Position numbers and translations under genes: made by a program
Shown: positions 8,901-16,471 of the stretch, piece by piece
Position numbering within the stretch: position 1 is the first letter of the stretch
Layout of the letters: each line of letters opens with the position of its first letter
Assembly (NCBI GenBank): GCA_002390045.1
Contig: DGSB01000036.1
Span: 1-55,348 of the forward strand
Direction of reading: 5' to 3'
DNA length: 55,348 nt
From: Fibrobacter sp. UBA4373
GTDB lineage: Bacteria; Fibrobacterota; Fibrobacteria; Fibrobacterales; Fibrobacteraceae
The notes under the pieces: generated by a model
What the model saw: the letters and a program-made list of their open reading frames with translations, nothing else
Database searches by the model: none
Told to the model about the DNA's origin: nothing

Positions 8901-10965
8901 TCTTGTTTTCCAGAGCCTTGTAGTGTTTATAAAGTTCTTCTTGCGATCGGAAGGTGCGGTAATGATTGCGCATGCCTTGTTCCACGATCAAGCGGGCATC
9001 CCGTTTAATGGCAGGATCATAGACCGGAGAATAAACTTCAATGCGGTGATCCAAATTTCGAGGCATCCAGTCGGCAGAGCCGATAAAGACTTTGTATTGA
9101 TGGTAGCTGCCGTCTTCTTCGTCGACATCTAGATGTCCCAAATCCACACCATTCGCAAAAATCAAGATGCGTGAATGTTCTAAGTAGCGGTCGATAATCG
9201 CATTCACGCGCAGATTTCCGCCGAGTTCCGGTAGCGAAGGAACAAGCGAGCAGTTGCCTCGTACTAAAAGATCCACTTTAACACCGGCGGCGGCCGCTTC
9301 GTAAATCTTTTTCACCATCTTTTCATCGGTCACATGATTGAGCTTGCAAAGGATATACGCCGGGTATCCCAACTGGTGATTGCGAATTTCTTTCTGGATC
9401 AACTGATTCAACTCTCGGCGCAAATCGTTGGGAGAAACCATCAGTTCCTTAAACTTGACCGACATATAAGGCTTTTCGATAAATTCAAACAAGCGTTCGA
9501 CATCCTTGACGATCGGCAATCGTGCCGTGAACTGCAAAAAGTCCGTATAAGCACAAGCGTTCCCTTCATGGAAATTTCCCGTGGAGATACAAGCGACGTT
9601 TCCTTTTTTTGCGATAATGAGCGTGACCTTGGAATGGATCTTTAAGCCTTCCACTCCCATGATCACATGGATGCCCGCATCCGCCATCTTTTTGCACCAA
9701 TCGATATTCGATTCTTCATCGAAGCGCGCAAGCAGTTCTATAACGACGGTCACCTTTTTACCGTTGCGAGCCGCGGCGATCAACGCTCCGACAACCTTCG
9801 AATCCTTGGCGATCCTGTAGAGTGTCGTTTTGATTTCTTTCACTTCCGGATGAATGGCGGCTTCCCGTAAAAGATTGATGTAGCCATCAAAGGATTGATA
9901 CGGCACGTGCAAAAAGCGATCTCTTTCACGGATCACGTCTATGAGAACCGGCTGCATGATCCATTCCGGGCGCATCGAAGGCCAACGAGGATATTCAAAC
10001 GTTTCTCCATTGGGAGAATCAAAACGCGGGAACTTCATCAAGTCCTTGTGATTTTGATGGCGACCCGAAGGAAGTGTGGCGTCCACTGAGGAAAGCTTCA
10101 ACTGCACCAGCAATTTTTTCAGCAGTTCACGGGGCATCTGTTCGTCATAAATGAAGCGGACAGGCTGACCGTTCTTGCGATTTTTTACTCCGCGAGCAAT
10201 CTTTTGCAAGGTGACGCCTTGAATGTTGCTGTCGAGTTCCATTTCCGCATCTTTTGTCACTTTAAAAGACCAAGCTTCCACTTGATCAAAATCCGAGCCT
10301 GGAAACAAATATGGCAGCGCACAACGGATGACGTCATCTAAATACATCACATAATGATGCACCACCGAGCGAAACTTTTCATCGGGGAGCTGCACAAAAC
10401 GTCCAAACTTTTTCACCGGGATTTCAACGATGGTGTAACTTTTATGGGAACCTTTCTTTTGCCCATCCCCTTTCATCAAGCGGATGACGAAATGAATGGA
10501 ATCGTCCGAAAGGCTGGTAACGCCTTTGATCGAAGAAAGCCATATCGGGGAAATATTACCGACGAGATTCGAAATGCAATATTTTTTTACCGCTTCTTTC
10601 TGGGACGCGTTCAGCTCTTTTTCAGAAAGCAAATGAATGTGCTTTTGGCGGAGTCCTTCGAAAACATCCGAAACCGTTTTCTTGAAAACCTGTGAATATT
10701 TCGCGTTGAGTTCGGCGATCGTATGCAGGGTCTGTTTGCTGCGCTGTCGCAGTTCTTTTGAATTTTTTCCGACAAAGTCCGAGATGCGACTTAGAGTAGC
10801 GACGCGGACGCGGTAAAATTCATCCAAGTTGTTGCTGTAGATTCCCAAAAAGTGTAGACGTTCCATCAGCGGGATTTCTGTTCGTTCCGCCTCGGCGAGG
10901 ATGCGCCTGTTGAACAGCATCCACGATACGTCTCTTTCGATGTAGTTTTCTTCTGTCAATTTCAT
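8890..10965 (-). CDS. ppk: Polyphosphate kinase 1
   Basis: 691 residues, normal for PPK1, which reversibly builds polyphosphate from ATP. The N-terminal domain starts ERDVSWMLFNRRIL (family: RELSWL.FN.RVL). The core has the two phospholipase-D-like histidine motifs KIHSKVTLI (catalytic, autophosphorylated His) and LEHSRILIF, plus IPVKKFGRFVQLP and GSADWMPRNLDHRIE. I chose the ATG at 10965 because AGGAG lies 5 nt upstream; the GTG at 10971 overlaps that site. The phosphonate permease gene ends only 24 bp upstream without a terminator, so ppk probably belongs to the phn transcript. Confidence 0.95.
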   Translation of the reverse strand: MKLTEENYIERDVSWMLFNRRILAEAERTEIPLMERLHFLGIYSNNLDEFYRVRVATLSRISDFVGKNSKELRQRSKQTLHTIAELNAKYSQVFKKTVSDVFEGLRQKHIHLLSEKELNASQKEAVKKYCISNLVGNISPIWLSSIKGVTSLSDDSIHFVIRLMKGDGQKKGSHKSYTIVEIPVKKFGRFVQLPDEKFRSVVHHYVMYLDDVIRCALPYLFPGSDFDQVEAWSFKVTKDAEMELDSNIQGVTLQKIARGVKNRKNGQPVRFIYDEQMPRELLKKLLVQLKLSSVDATLPSGRHQNHKDLMKFPRFDSPNGETFEYPRWPSMRPEWIMQPVLIDVIRERDRFLHVPYQSFDGYINLLREAAIHPEVKEIKTTLYRIAKDSKVVGALIAAARNGKKVTVVIELLARFDEESNIDWCKKMADAGIHVIMGVEGLKIHSKVTLIIAKKGNVACISTGNFHEGNACAYTDFLQFTARLPIVKDVERLFEFIEKPYMSVKFKELMVSPNDLRRELNQLIQKEIRNHQLGYPAYILCKLNHVTDEKMVKKIYEAAAAGVKVDLLVRGNCSLVPSLPELGGNLRVNAIIDRYLEHSRILIFANGVDLGHLDVDEEDGSYHQYKVFIGSADWMPRNLDHRIEVYSPVYDPAIKRDARLIVEQGMRNHYRTFRSQEELYKHYKALENKNEK

Positions 10966-10989
10966 GTCCACTCCTGACTTACTTTTGAA

Positions 10990-11808
10990 TTACCAAGTTC
11001 GCTGTTTGGATTTAATCCAGATAAAAGCGCGTTCAATACAGAACGCAATGGCGAATACGCTAAAGATGGCGAGCCCCGCTGTTCCATATTCATAGTCTTC
11101 GATATGAGTTGAAATCACATATCCGATGCCGCCTGCGCCTACCATACCGAGAATGGCGCATTCCGAAAAATTGATTTCAAAGCGCATACCCGTCCACGCG
11201 ATGAGTTCCGGGATTGCCGAAGGCAAAATCGCATTCAAGAAGACAGAAACTTTGCTTGCGCCGGCCGACTGTAGCGCTTCTATCGTTTCGGAAGGAACCG
11301 CTTCAAAGCTTTGAGCGAATGCGCGGGTAAAGAACGCCGTGGTATGGACGCAAAGTCCCGCGATTCCCGCCGAAGGCCCCATTCCAATGCAAATCATCAT
11401 GAAGAGGACCCACACCGGAGTGGGCACCGCACGGAGAAATGTGAAAAAGGCTTTCACCGCAGACGAAAGGATTCGGCATTTGAAAATATTTTCCGCTGCA
11501 AGCATCCCAAAAAAAAGGGAAAGAATCAGACTGTAAATCGTCGAAAGAACAGCTATGGAAATCGTTTCCAAAAGCGCCGATCCGATCAGGTCTAAATGGG
11601 AAAACTCAAAATGGCCGAGCTTCCAAAACACAAGCCCCATTTGCGGAACTCGGGCAAGCATCTTGGACCATGGAATATCCAAATAGATAAGCCCGAGCAT
11701 AGAGAGCAGTGCCATTCCAATCAAAAAGAAAATAGCGGAACGATTCTTGTCGATACAATCTATCCGTATTTTCCCCGAGGCGGTTCTGCGAATTACAGCT
11801 TCTGTCAT
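10990..11808 (-). CDS. phnE: Phosphonate ABC transporter permease (second PhnE)
   Basis: 272 residues with about six transmembrane segments and the permease EAA-type loop (ETIEALQSAGASKVSVFLNAILPSAIPEL), the PhnE signature in the inner-membrane channel of phosphonate importers. The GMVGAGGIGYVIS stretch is also typical. Its ATG overlaps the stop of the first permease by 4 bp (ATGA). Two consecutive phnE genes are common in phosphonate/phosphite ABC operons and presumably form a heterodimer. Confidence 0.93.
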   Translation of the reverse strand: MTEAVIRRTASGKIRIDCIDKNRSAIFFLIGMALLSMLGLIYLDIPWSKMLARVPQMGLVFWKLGHFEFSHLDLIGSALLETISIAVLSTIYSLILSLFFGMLAAENIFKCRILSSAVKAFFTFLRAVPTPVWVLFMMICIGMGPSAGIAGLCVHTTAFFTRAFAQSFEAVPSETIEALQSAGASKVSVFLNAILPSAIPELIAWTGMRFEINFSECAILGMVGAGGIGYVISTHIEDYEYGTAGLAIFSVFAIAFCIERAFIWIKSKQRTW

Positions 11809-12584
11809 TCTAAATCCAACTCCTTTCGCAAATAATTGGTAAGAGCATCCACCAGCAACACCATCACAGCGATTGCGAGGATAATCGTGAAAGACATGTT
11901 GTACTTGAACCCTTTCAAGTACGAAAGCAGCACAAGGCCAATTCCCCCGCCTCCGACCATGCCGACGACCGTCGAAGAACGCAAATTCACTTCAATGCAG
12001 TATAAGAACCAAGAAATAAACCCTCGCAAGCAAGACGGCAGAATTCCGTGAAACACAACCTGAATAAACGAAGCTCCTGCCGCTTGCAAGCTTTCCAAAT
12101 TATCTTGGGAAATATCGTCGATCGTTTCGGCAAAGGCTCGCACCATAAAAGCGTAACTGCTGATACAAAGCGCGACAAAGCCCACACCTGTGCCGATTCC
12201 CAAAGACGAGAAAAGAATAAAGGCCCAAACGAGCGCCGGAATGTTCCGAAGGAATGTGGCAAAGCCTCTGACAAACTTAGGCGATTTTTGAATCGGGGAA
12301 ACGCGCTTGCTTGCAAAAAGGGCTGTCACAAAAGCGAGTACCGCTGCGACCGATGTCGAGGAAAGCGCCATACAGATCGTCGTCAAGATCCCCTGAAAAA
12401 TCGCTTTCAGCTTTAAGCCTGTCGGAACAGCCGGCGGAAAGAAATCATCAACGATAAACGAGCGGAAATTTTCCATGTTGAAGAAAATTTCAAAGGGGTT
12501 GTAGCGAGCAAAACAAGTACTTGCCACAAAAAGCCCCACAATGCTAAAAAAGAGAATGGTAGTCAACCGCTTTTCAGACTGCAT
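11805..12584 (-). CDS. phnE: Phosphonate ABC transporter permease (first PhnE)
   Basis: 259 residues from the ATG at 12584. It has the same EAA loop (NLESLQAAGASFIQVVFHGILPSC) and GMVGGGGIGLVLLSY motif as its partner. The longer frame extending to 12752 overlaps phnC by 179 bp and its extra N-terminus looks nothing like a permease, so I rejected that start. The chosen ATG overlaps the phnC stop by 11 bp (translational coupling; no strong Shine-Dalgarno). It acts in the inner membrane with PhnC and PhnD. Confidence 0.9.
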   Translation of the reverse strand: MQSEKRLTTILFFSIVGLFVASTCFARYNPFEIFFNMENFRSFIVDDFFPPAVPTGLKLKAIFQGILTTICMALSSTSVAAVLAFVTALFASKRVSPIQKSPKFVRGFATFLRNIPALVWAFILFSSLGIGTGVGFVALCISSYAFMVRAFAETIDDISQDNLESLQAAGASFIQVVFHGILPSCLRGFISWFLYCIEVNLRSSTVVGMVGGGGIGLVLLSYLKGFKYNMSFTIILAIAVMVLLVDALTNYLRKELDLE

Positions 12585-13380
12585 AGGCTTGCTGCCAATC
12601 CTTTTCATCGGAAACTCCCGCAACCAAATTTGAAACAGACGTGCCATAGATGCGTTCCAGTACAGAATCCGAAAGGGATTCCGGTTCTCCGTCAAAGACG
12701 ATTTCCCCGGCATGCAGCCCGATGATTCTTGTCGAATAGCGCATGGCGACATCCACCTGATGCAAATTGACGAGACAAGGGATGCCCCGTTTTTGCGCGG
12801 TCGATTTCAGAAGATCCATGATGACTTTTGCACTGGACGGATCCAGGGAAGCAATCGGTTCATCGCACAAAAGAATCTTTGGATCTTGGATGATCGCACG
12901 GGCGATTCCCACGCGCTGTTTTCGTCCACCGGAAAGGTTTCCTGCTTTGTTGTAGCCGAATTTTTCAAGACCCATTTCTTCTAAAAGAGTCCAAGCCTTT
13001 TCCTTGTCCGCTTCCGGATACAGACCTAAAATTCCGCGGATACCGCTCATGTGCCCCAAGCGACCGTGGAGCACATTCTGCAAAACGGAAAGATTGTAAA
13101 CCAGATTGTAATTCTGAAAAATCATTCCGATTTTAGAACGGTTCTTGCGAAGCTTGCCGCCACGAAGGGCCGAAACATTTTCGCCATCAAAAAAGATGTT
13201 CCCTTCGGTCGTGGAAATTAATTTGTTGATTGAGCGTAAAAGGGTAGATTTTCCCGATCCCGAAGGCCCGATGATGGAGATAAATTCTCCAGGGCGAACG
13301 GAAAGGGAAACGTCTTTCAAGGCACAAACTCCATTCCCATAGCGTTTCGTCACATGGTCAAAGGTTAAAATCGATTCCAT
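12574..13380 (-). CDS. phnC: Phosphonate ABC transporter ATP-binding protein PhnC
   Basis: 268 residues. Walker A is GPSGSGKST, the Q-loop is FQNYNLV, the signature is LSGGRKQRV (usual LSGGQQQRV), Walker B is ILLCDEPIASLDP, and the switch His is in NLHQVDVA. INKLISTTEG and the long LGHMSGIRGILGLYP insert are typical of PhnC. The ATG at 13380 (GGAA 6 nt upstream) is preferred to the TTG at 13392. It energises phosphonate import through the two PhnE permeases. Confidence 0.95.
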   Translation of the reverse strand: MESILTFDHVTKRYGNGVCALKDVSLSVRPGEFISIIGPSGSGKSTLLRSINKLISTTEGNIFFDGENVSALRGGKLRKNRSKIGMIFQNYNLVYNLSVLQNVLHGRLGHMSGIRGILGLYPEADKEKAWTLLEEMGLEKFGYNKAGNLSGGRKQRVGIARAIIQDPKILLCDEPIASLDPSSAKVIMDLLKSTAQKRGIPCLVNLHQVDVAMRYSTRIIGLHAGEIVFDGEPESLSDSVLERIYGTSVSNLVAGVSDEKDWQQAYAV

Positions 13381-13397
13381 CTGATTTTCCAAAAGCC

Positions 13398-14330
13398 TTA
13401 TTGGTTGATGTTGTGATTGAGAGTCACGATGGCTTCGTAATCTTCTTTGGATGTCGGAACAAATCTTGCGCCGGGAACTTTGATGACCTTTGCAAAGTAC
13501 GCTGCGTTATCGTATGTCGTCAAAAAGCGGACAAGCTTTGTTTTGAGTTCCGGAGAAACCGTTTTGCCGATGATCATCGCCTCTGCAGGAATCGGTGATG
13601 AAGAATGGATGATCTTGACAGCACCTTCTTTCGCATTGCCGTTTGCAATTTCCGAAGCGAGAATCTGGTCGGAAATCGGAACGACATCGACGTCCCCCTT
13701 GATAACCGCCTGCAGACCTGCCTGATGTTTGCCGGAGAAGCTGACCGCTTCAAAGAATTCCCCGTTCGTATGAATGATGTCGGAATTCAACTTTTCTGCG
13801 GGGAATGCGTTCATGATTTCCGATGTCGGTACCAGATTTCCCGATGTCGAGTTGGGATCGACAAAGGCGATCTTTTTACCCTTGGCATCGCGGAGGGTGT
13901 TGATCCTTTCATTGTCGCTTTTCGCGATAAAGACGGAGCGGTACGTGGCGAGCTTTTTGTCTCCGTTGGGAGCCTTCATTACGATCGGTTCCGCGTTCGC
14001 ACGTTCCATGGCAAGGGCGACGGAAAGTGCCCCGAGATAAGCCATGTCGGCCTTGCCCGTGCGAAGTGCTTCGATGATTGCATTATAGTCCGAAGCCTGA
14101 ATTTCCTTCACTTCCATTCCGAGAGCCATACCGAGGTCTTTCGCAAGACCGTTGCGCGCATCGGTACTCTGTTCCGTGGATTCGTTCGGAGCATAAGCAA
14201 TGGTGAACGTTTTTTTCGCGGACGCTTCACTGCAACCGTAAATCGAGAAGATGCAAGCCGCCAAAATGATTGTCGATTTCAGCAGGAAGATGGCGAACAG
14301 TTTTAATTGCGTAATGGGATTCAAATTCAT
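13398..14330 (-). CDS. phnD: Phosphonate-binding lipoprotein PhnD
   Basis: 310 residues. It has a long hydrophobic N-terminus with a lipobox-like IYGCSEA, so the mature protein is probably an inner-membrane-anchored lipoprotein facing the periplasm. The periplasmic binding fold has the PhnD/PtxB hallmarks FTIAYAPNES near the N-terminus, the ALRTGKADMAYLGALS loop, FVDPNSTSGNL.PTSEI, and SGKHQAGLQAVIKGDVDVVPISDQ. The ligand (2-aminoethylphosphonate, another phosphonate or phosphite) cannot be fixed from sequence; the adjacent phnX favours aminoethylphosphonate or phosphonoacetaldehyde. GGAG precedes the ATG by 6 nt, and the gene begins 3 bp after the dehydrogenase. Confidence 0.93.
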   Translation of the reverse strand: MNLNPITQLKLFAIFLLKSTIILAACIFSIYGCSEASAKKTFTIAYAPNESTEQSTDARNGLAKDLGMALGMEVKEIQASDYNAIIEALRTGKADMAYLGALSVALAMERANAEPIVMKAPNGDKKLATYRSVFIAKSDNERINTLRDAKGKKIAFVDPNSTSGNLVPTSEIMNAFPAEKLNSDIIHTNGEFFEAVSFSGKHQAGLQAVIKGDVDVVPISDQILASEIANGNAKEGAVKIIHSSSPIPAEAMIIGKTVSPELKTKLVRFLTTYDNAAYFAKVIKVPGARFVPTSKEDYEAIVTLNHNINQ

Positions 14331-14333
14331 CGT

Positions 14334-15470
14334 TTACTCCTTTATCCTGTCGAGGATTTGTAAAACGTTTTCGGTTGTGAGTGGAATAGGGTTGTTATCC
14401 GCACGCCCCCGGGTCATACTTTTTTCCGCAGCTTCCTTTAAGGATGCGTCTGTTGCCCCCCATTTGGAAAGTCGTGTTTCAAAACCCGCTGCGGAGAGGT
14501 ACTTTTCAATCAAAGGCTGAATTTCGTCGATCGATTCGACGCCAAAACTTTCCAAAAGACGGGGAAGGTTTGAAATCATCGGCTCGTTCAATTTGAAAAC
14601 CCCACCTAAGAGCAGAGCCACGGCGACTCCGTGCGGAATGTGATAAAGCATCGTCAGCGGATACGAAATAGAATGACAAGCCGTCGTGTGCGTATTGCTG
14701 AAGGCGAGCCCTGCCAAAAGGCTTCCACGGCTTAATATTTCTGCCGCAATTTTCAAATTTCTCTTTTCAATTACAGCCGGAAGAGCTGTAAACACTGCCC
14801 GAATCGCATCCAAGGCGTATATCTTGGAAATATCATTTGTCGATTTAGCCCAATAGCTTTCGACGGCGTGGCAGACAGCATCCAAGGCCGAAGAGACGGC
14901 CAGTTTCGTCGGCAGTTTTTCGGTGAGCTTCGAGTCTGCAAAAGCGGCATAAGCATAATTGTCCGTCGTTTCAATTGAGAACTTTTTCAGATTTTCCGTA
15001 TCCCAGATGGTCGCCCAGCAGGTTACTTCGCTGCCCGTTCCCGAAGTCGTCGGAACGCCAATCCAGCGGAGGGCTCCTTTTTTATAATTCTTCTCGGCAA
15101 TTCTCTTGCGCAAATCTTCGACTGACGTAATCTCTTCGTCACGGATCATGCAAAGCGATTTTCCGAGATCCAAAATGCTCCCGCCGCCTACGGCAATTAC
15201 CAGTTCTATATGGAATCGTAGTGTCTTTTGGTAAATCGCAAACAAATCTTCGATTTCTGGATTCGAAACGGAACATTCTTCCACCACGACATTCGGAAAT
15301 TCTTCCATCAGTTTTTGAAAACCTTTCTGTTCCAAAACCGACTTATCCCACACAAGAAGCAGAATCCCGGAATTCATCTCATTTTGCAAAGCCTCTTTGC
15401 AAGCTTCCGGAAGTTCCGAAAGGCAACCTCTACCTTGGTAAACGCGCACCGAATTGTAAAAGTAATTCAT
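14334..15470 (-). CDS. Iron-type alcohol dehydrogenase, possible phosphonoacetaldehyde reductase
   Basis: 378 residues of the group III metal-dependent alcohol dehydrogenase family. The NAD(P)-binding GGGSILDLGK and GVPTTSGTGSEVT motifs are present, followed by the metal-site Asp and His in LDAVCHAVESYW and two more His in CHSISYPLTMLYHIPHG. Located between phnX and phnD, it could be a PhpC-like enzyme reducing phosphonoacetaldehyde to 2-hydroxyethylphosphonate, or could reduce the acetaldehyde released by PhnX to ethanol. The sequence does not decide. GAGG lies 7 nt before the ATG at 15470; the gap to phnX is 4 bp. Confidence 0.82.
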   Translation of the reverse strand: MNYFYNSVRVYQGRGCLSELPEACKEALQNEMNSGILLLVWDKSVLEQKGFQKLMEEFPNVVVEECSVSNPEIEDLFAIYQKTLRFHIELVIAVGGGSILDLGKSLCMIRDEEITSVEDLRKRIAEKNYKKGALRWIGVPTTSGTGSEVTCWATIWDTENLKKFSIETTDNYAYAAFADSKLTEKLPTKLAVSSALDAVCHAVESYWAKSTNDISKIYALDAIRAVFTALPAVIEKRNLKIAAEILSRGSLLAGLAFSNTHTTACHSISYPLTMLYHIPHGVAVALLLGGVFKLNEPMISNLPRLLESFGVESIDEIQPLIEKYLSAAGFETRLSKWGATDASLKEAAEKSMTRGRADNNPIPLTTENVLQILDRIKE

Positions 15471-15474
15471 CAAA

Positions 15475-16275
15475 CTACCTCAACTTTTCATCGATCTTTT
15501 TCACCAATTCCGGAAGATCCGCTATGGAATCGATTACGAAATCGGCTCCCGCTTCGAAAAACTTTTGCTGCGCCACCTGTTTTGCATACCAACGTTCACC
15601 GCTCGAAAGCTTGTCATACTGCTCCTTCGAAAATCCAAGAACGCTTGAACCTGTCAAAACGCCCACCGACCAGGCTCCCGCATTTTTTCCTTCCGCAATA
15701 TCGACAAGCGTATCGCCCACCTTGATGACATTCTTCGGCGGGTACACCTGCAAACGCTTCATGCATTCAAAAACCATAAAAGGCTTGGGGCGACTAAAGC
15801 CGCAAACATCCGGCGTTACACAGCAATCCACTTCATAGCCTTCCAGTCTTGCCTGCTCAAGAATCGGCTTCATGATTTCTGACGAATAGCCCGTCGTACT
15901 TCCGATTTTTACGCCGCTTTCCCGAAGCTTTTGAACCGCCTCCGGGACGCCTTCGATGACATGGCTGTAATCTTGAACGACCATTTTCAAGTTGGCTTCA
16001 AAGAGGTCATAAATCCGTTCGACATCATTTTCGTCCCAATCCCGATTTTGGGTGTTTTTCCAAAATGTCGTGCCTTCCTCTGTGGAGAGCAGCGTACGAA
16101 TATGGTCTTTCTTTTCCATGCCCATCGGACCTGCGATTTCTTCTAACGTGAACTCAAGTCCAAAATGTTGAAAAGTCTTTTCAAAAATTTGCAACGGAGC
16201 ACGGGAGCCGAAATCAACCGTGGTTCCAGCCCAATCAAAGACTATCATTTGTACGGAGTGAACTTTTGTATTCAT
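15475..16275 (-). CDS. phnX: Phosphonoacetaldehyde hydrolase (phosphonatase)
   Basis: 266 residues, the usual length. A haloacid-dehalogenase-fold enzyme that splits phosphonoacetaldehyde to acetaldehyde and phosphate. The family signature VFDWAGTTVDFGSRAP gives the nucleophile Asp14; GPMGMEKKDHIR aligns with the B. cereus MGLLKIDH segment, so Lys55 is the Schiff-base lysine. The C-terminal GDTLVDIAEGKNAGAWSVGVL is the Mg-binding motif. Two ATGs are adjacent (16278 and 16275); GAGG spacing favours 16275. It is the first gene of the phn string. The partner transaminase PhnW is absent from this window. Confidence 0.93.
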   Translation of the reverse strand: MNTKVHSVQMIVFDWAGTTVDFGSRAPLQIFEKTFQHFGLEFTLEEIAGPMGMEKKDHIRTLLSTEEGTTFWKNTQNRDWDENDVERIYDLFEANLKMVVQDYSHVIEGVPEAVQKLRESGVKIGSTTGYSSEIMKPILEQARLEGYEVDCCVTPDVCGFSRPKPFMVFECMKRLQVYPPKNVIKVGDTLVDIAEGKNAGAWSVGVLTGSSVLGFSKEQYDKLSSGERWYAKQVAQQKFFEAGADFVIDSIADLPELVKKIDEKLR

Positions 16276-16333
16276 CATAACCTCATTTTCTCTTTTCACG
16301 CATGAATGTAGGTTGTGAATGTAAAGTTTCCAT

Positions 16334-16361
16334 GATTTTACAGTACGCTCTCTGTAAAATC
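16334..16361. promoter_or_regulatory. Perfect 28-bp dyad upstream of the phosphonate operon
   Basis: GATTTTACAG, an 8-nt spacer, then CTGTAAAATC: two perfect 10-bp arms. It lies 59-86 bp upstream of the phnX start and 42 bp from the pta terminator. With no T-tract it does not look like a terminator. The size and symmetry suit a dimeric transcription factor, so it is a candidate operator for phosphonate or phosphate control. No regulator gene lies next to it. Confidence 0.5.
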
Positions 16362-16402
16362 GTTTTCCCGTTGGATGTCGATTTTTTAAGGATTTTAAAA
16401 CA

Positions 16403-16436
16403 AAAGAGGTTCCCTTCCGCAGAAGAGAACCTCTTT
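16403..16436 (-). terminator. Rho-independent terminator of pta
   Basis: Perfect 10-bp stem (AAAGAGGTTC / GAACCTCTTT) with a 14-nt loop. Read on the minus strand it is followed by TTTTGTTTT, and it sits 36 bp after the pta stop. Confidence 0.85.
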
Positions 16437-16471
16437 ATTTTCACGAAGCGCACCGCAAGTGCGCAAAACGT

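Noticed and set aside
12585..12752. N-terminal extension of the first phnE
   Set aside because: The added residues lie wholly within phnC and look unlike any permease; the ATG at 12584 overlapping the phnC stop is the coupled start.
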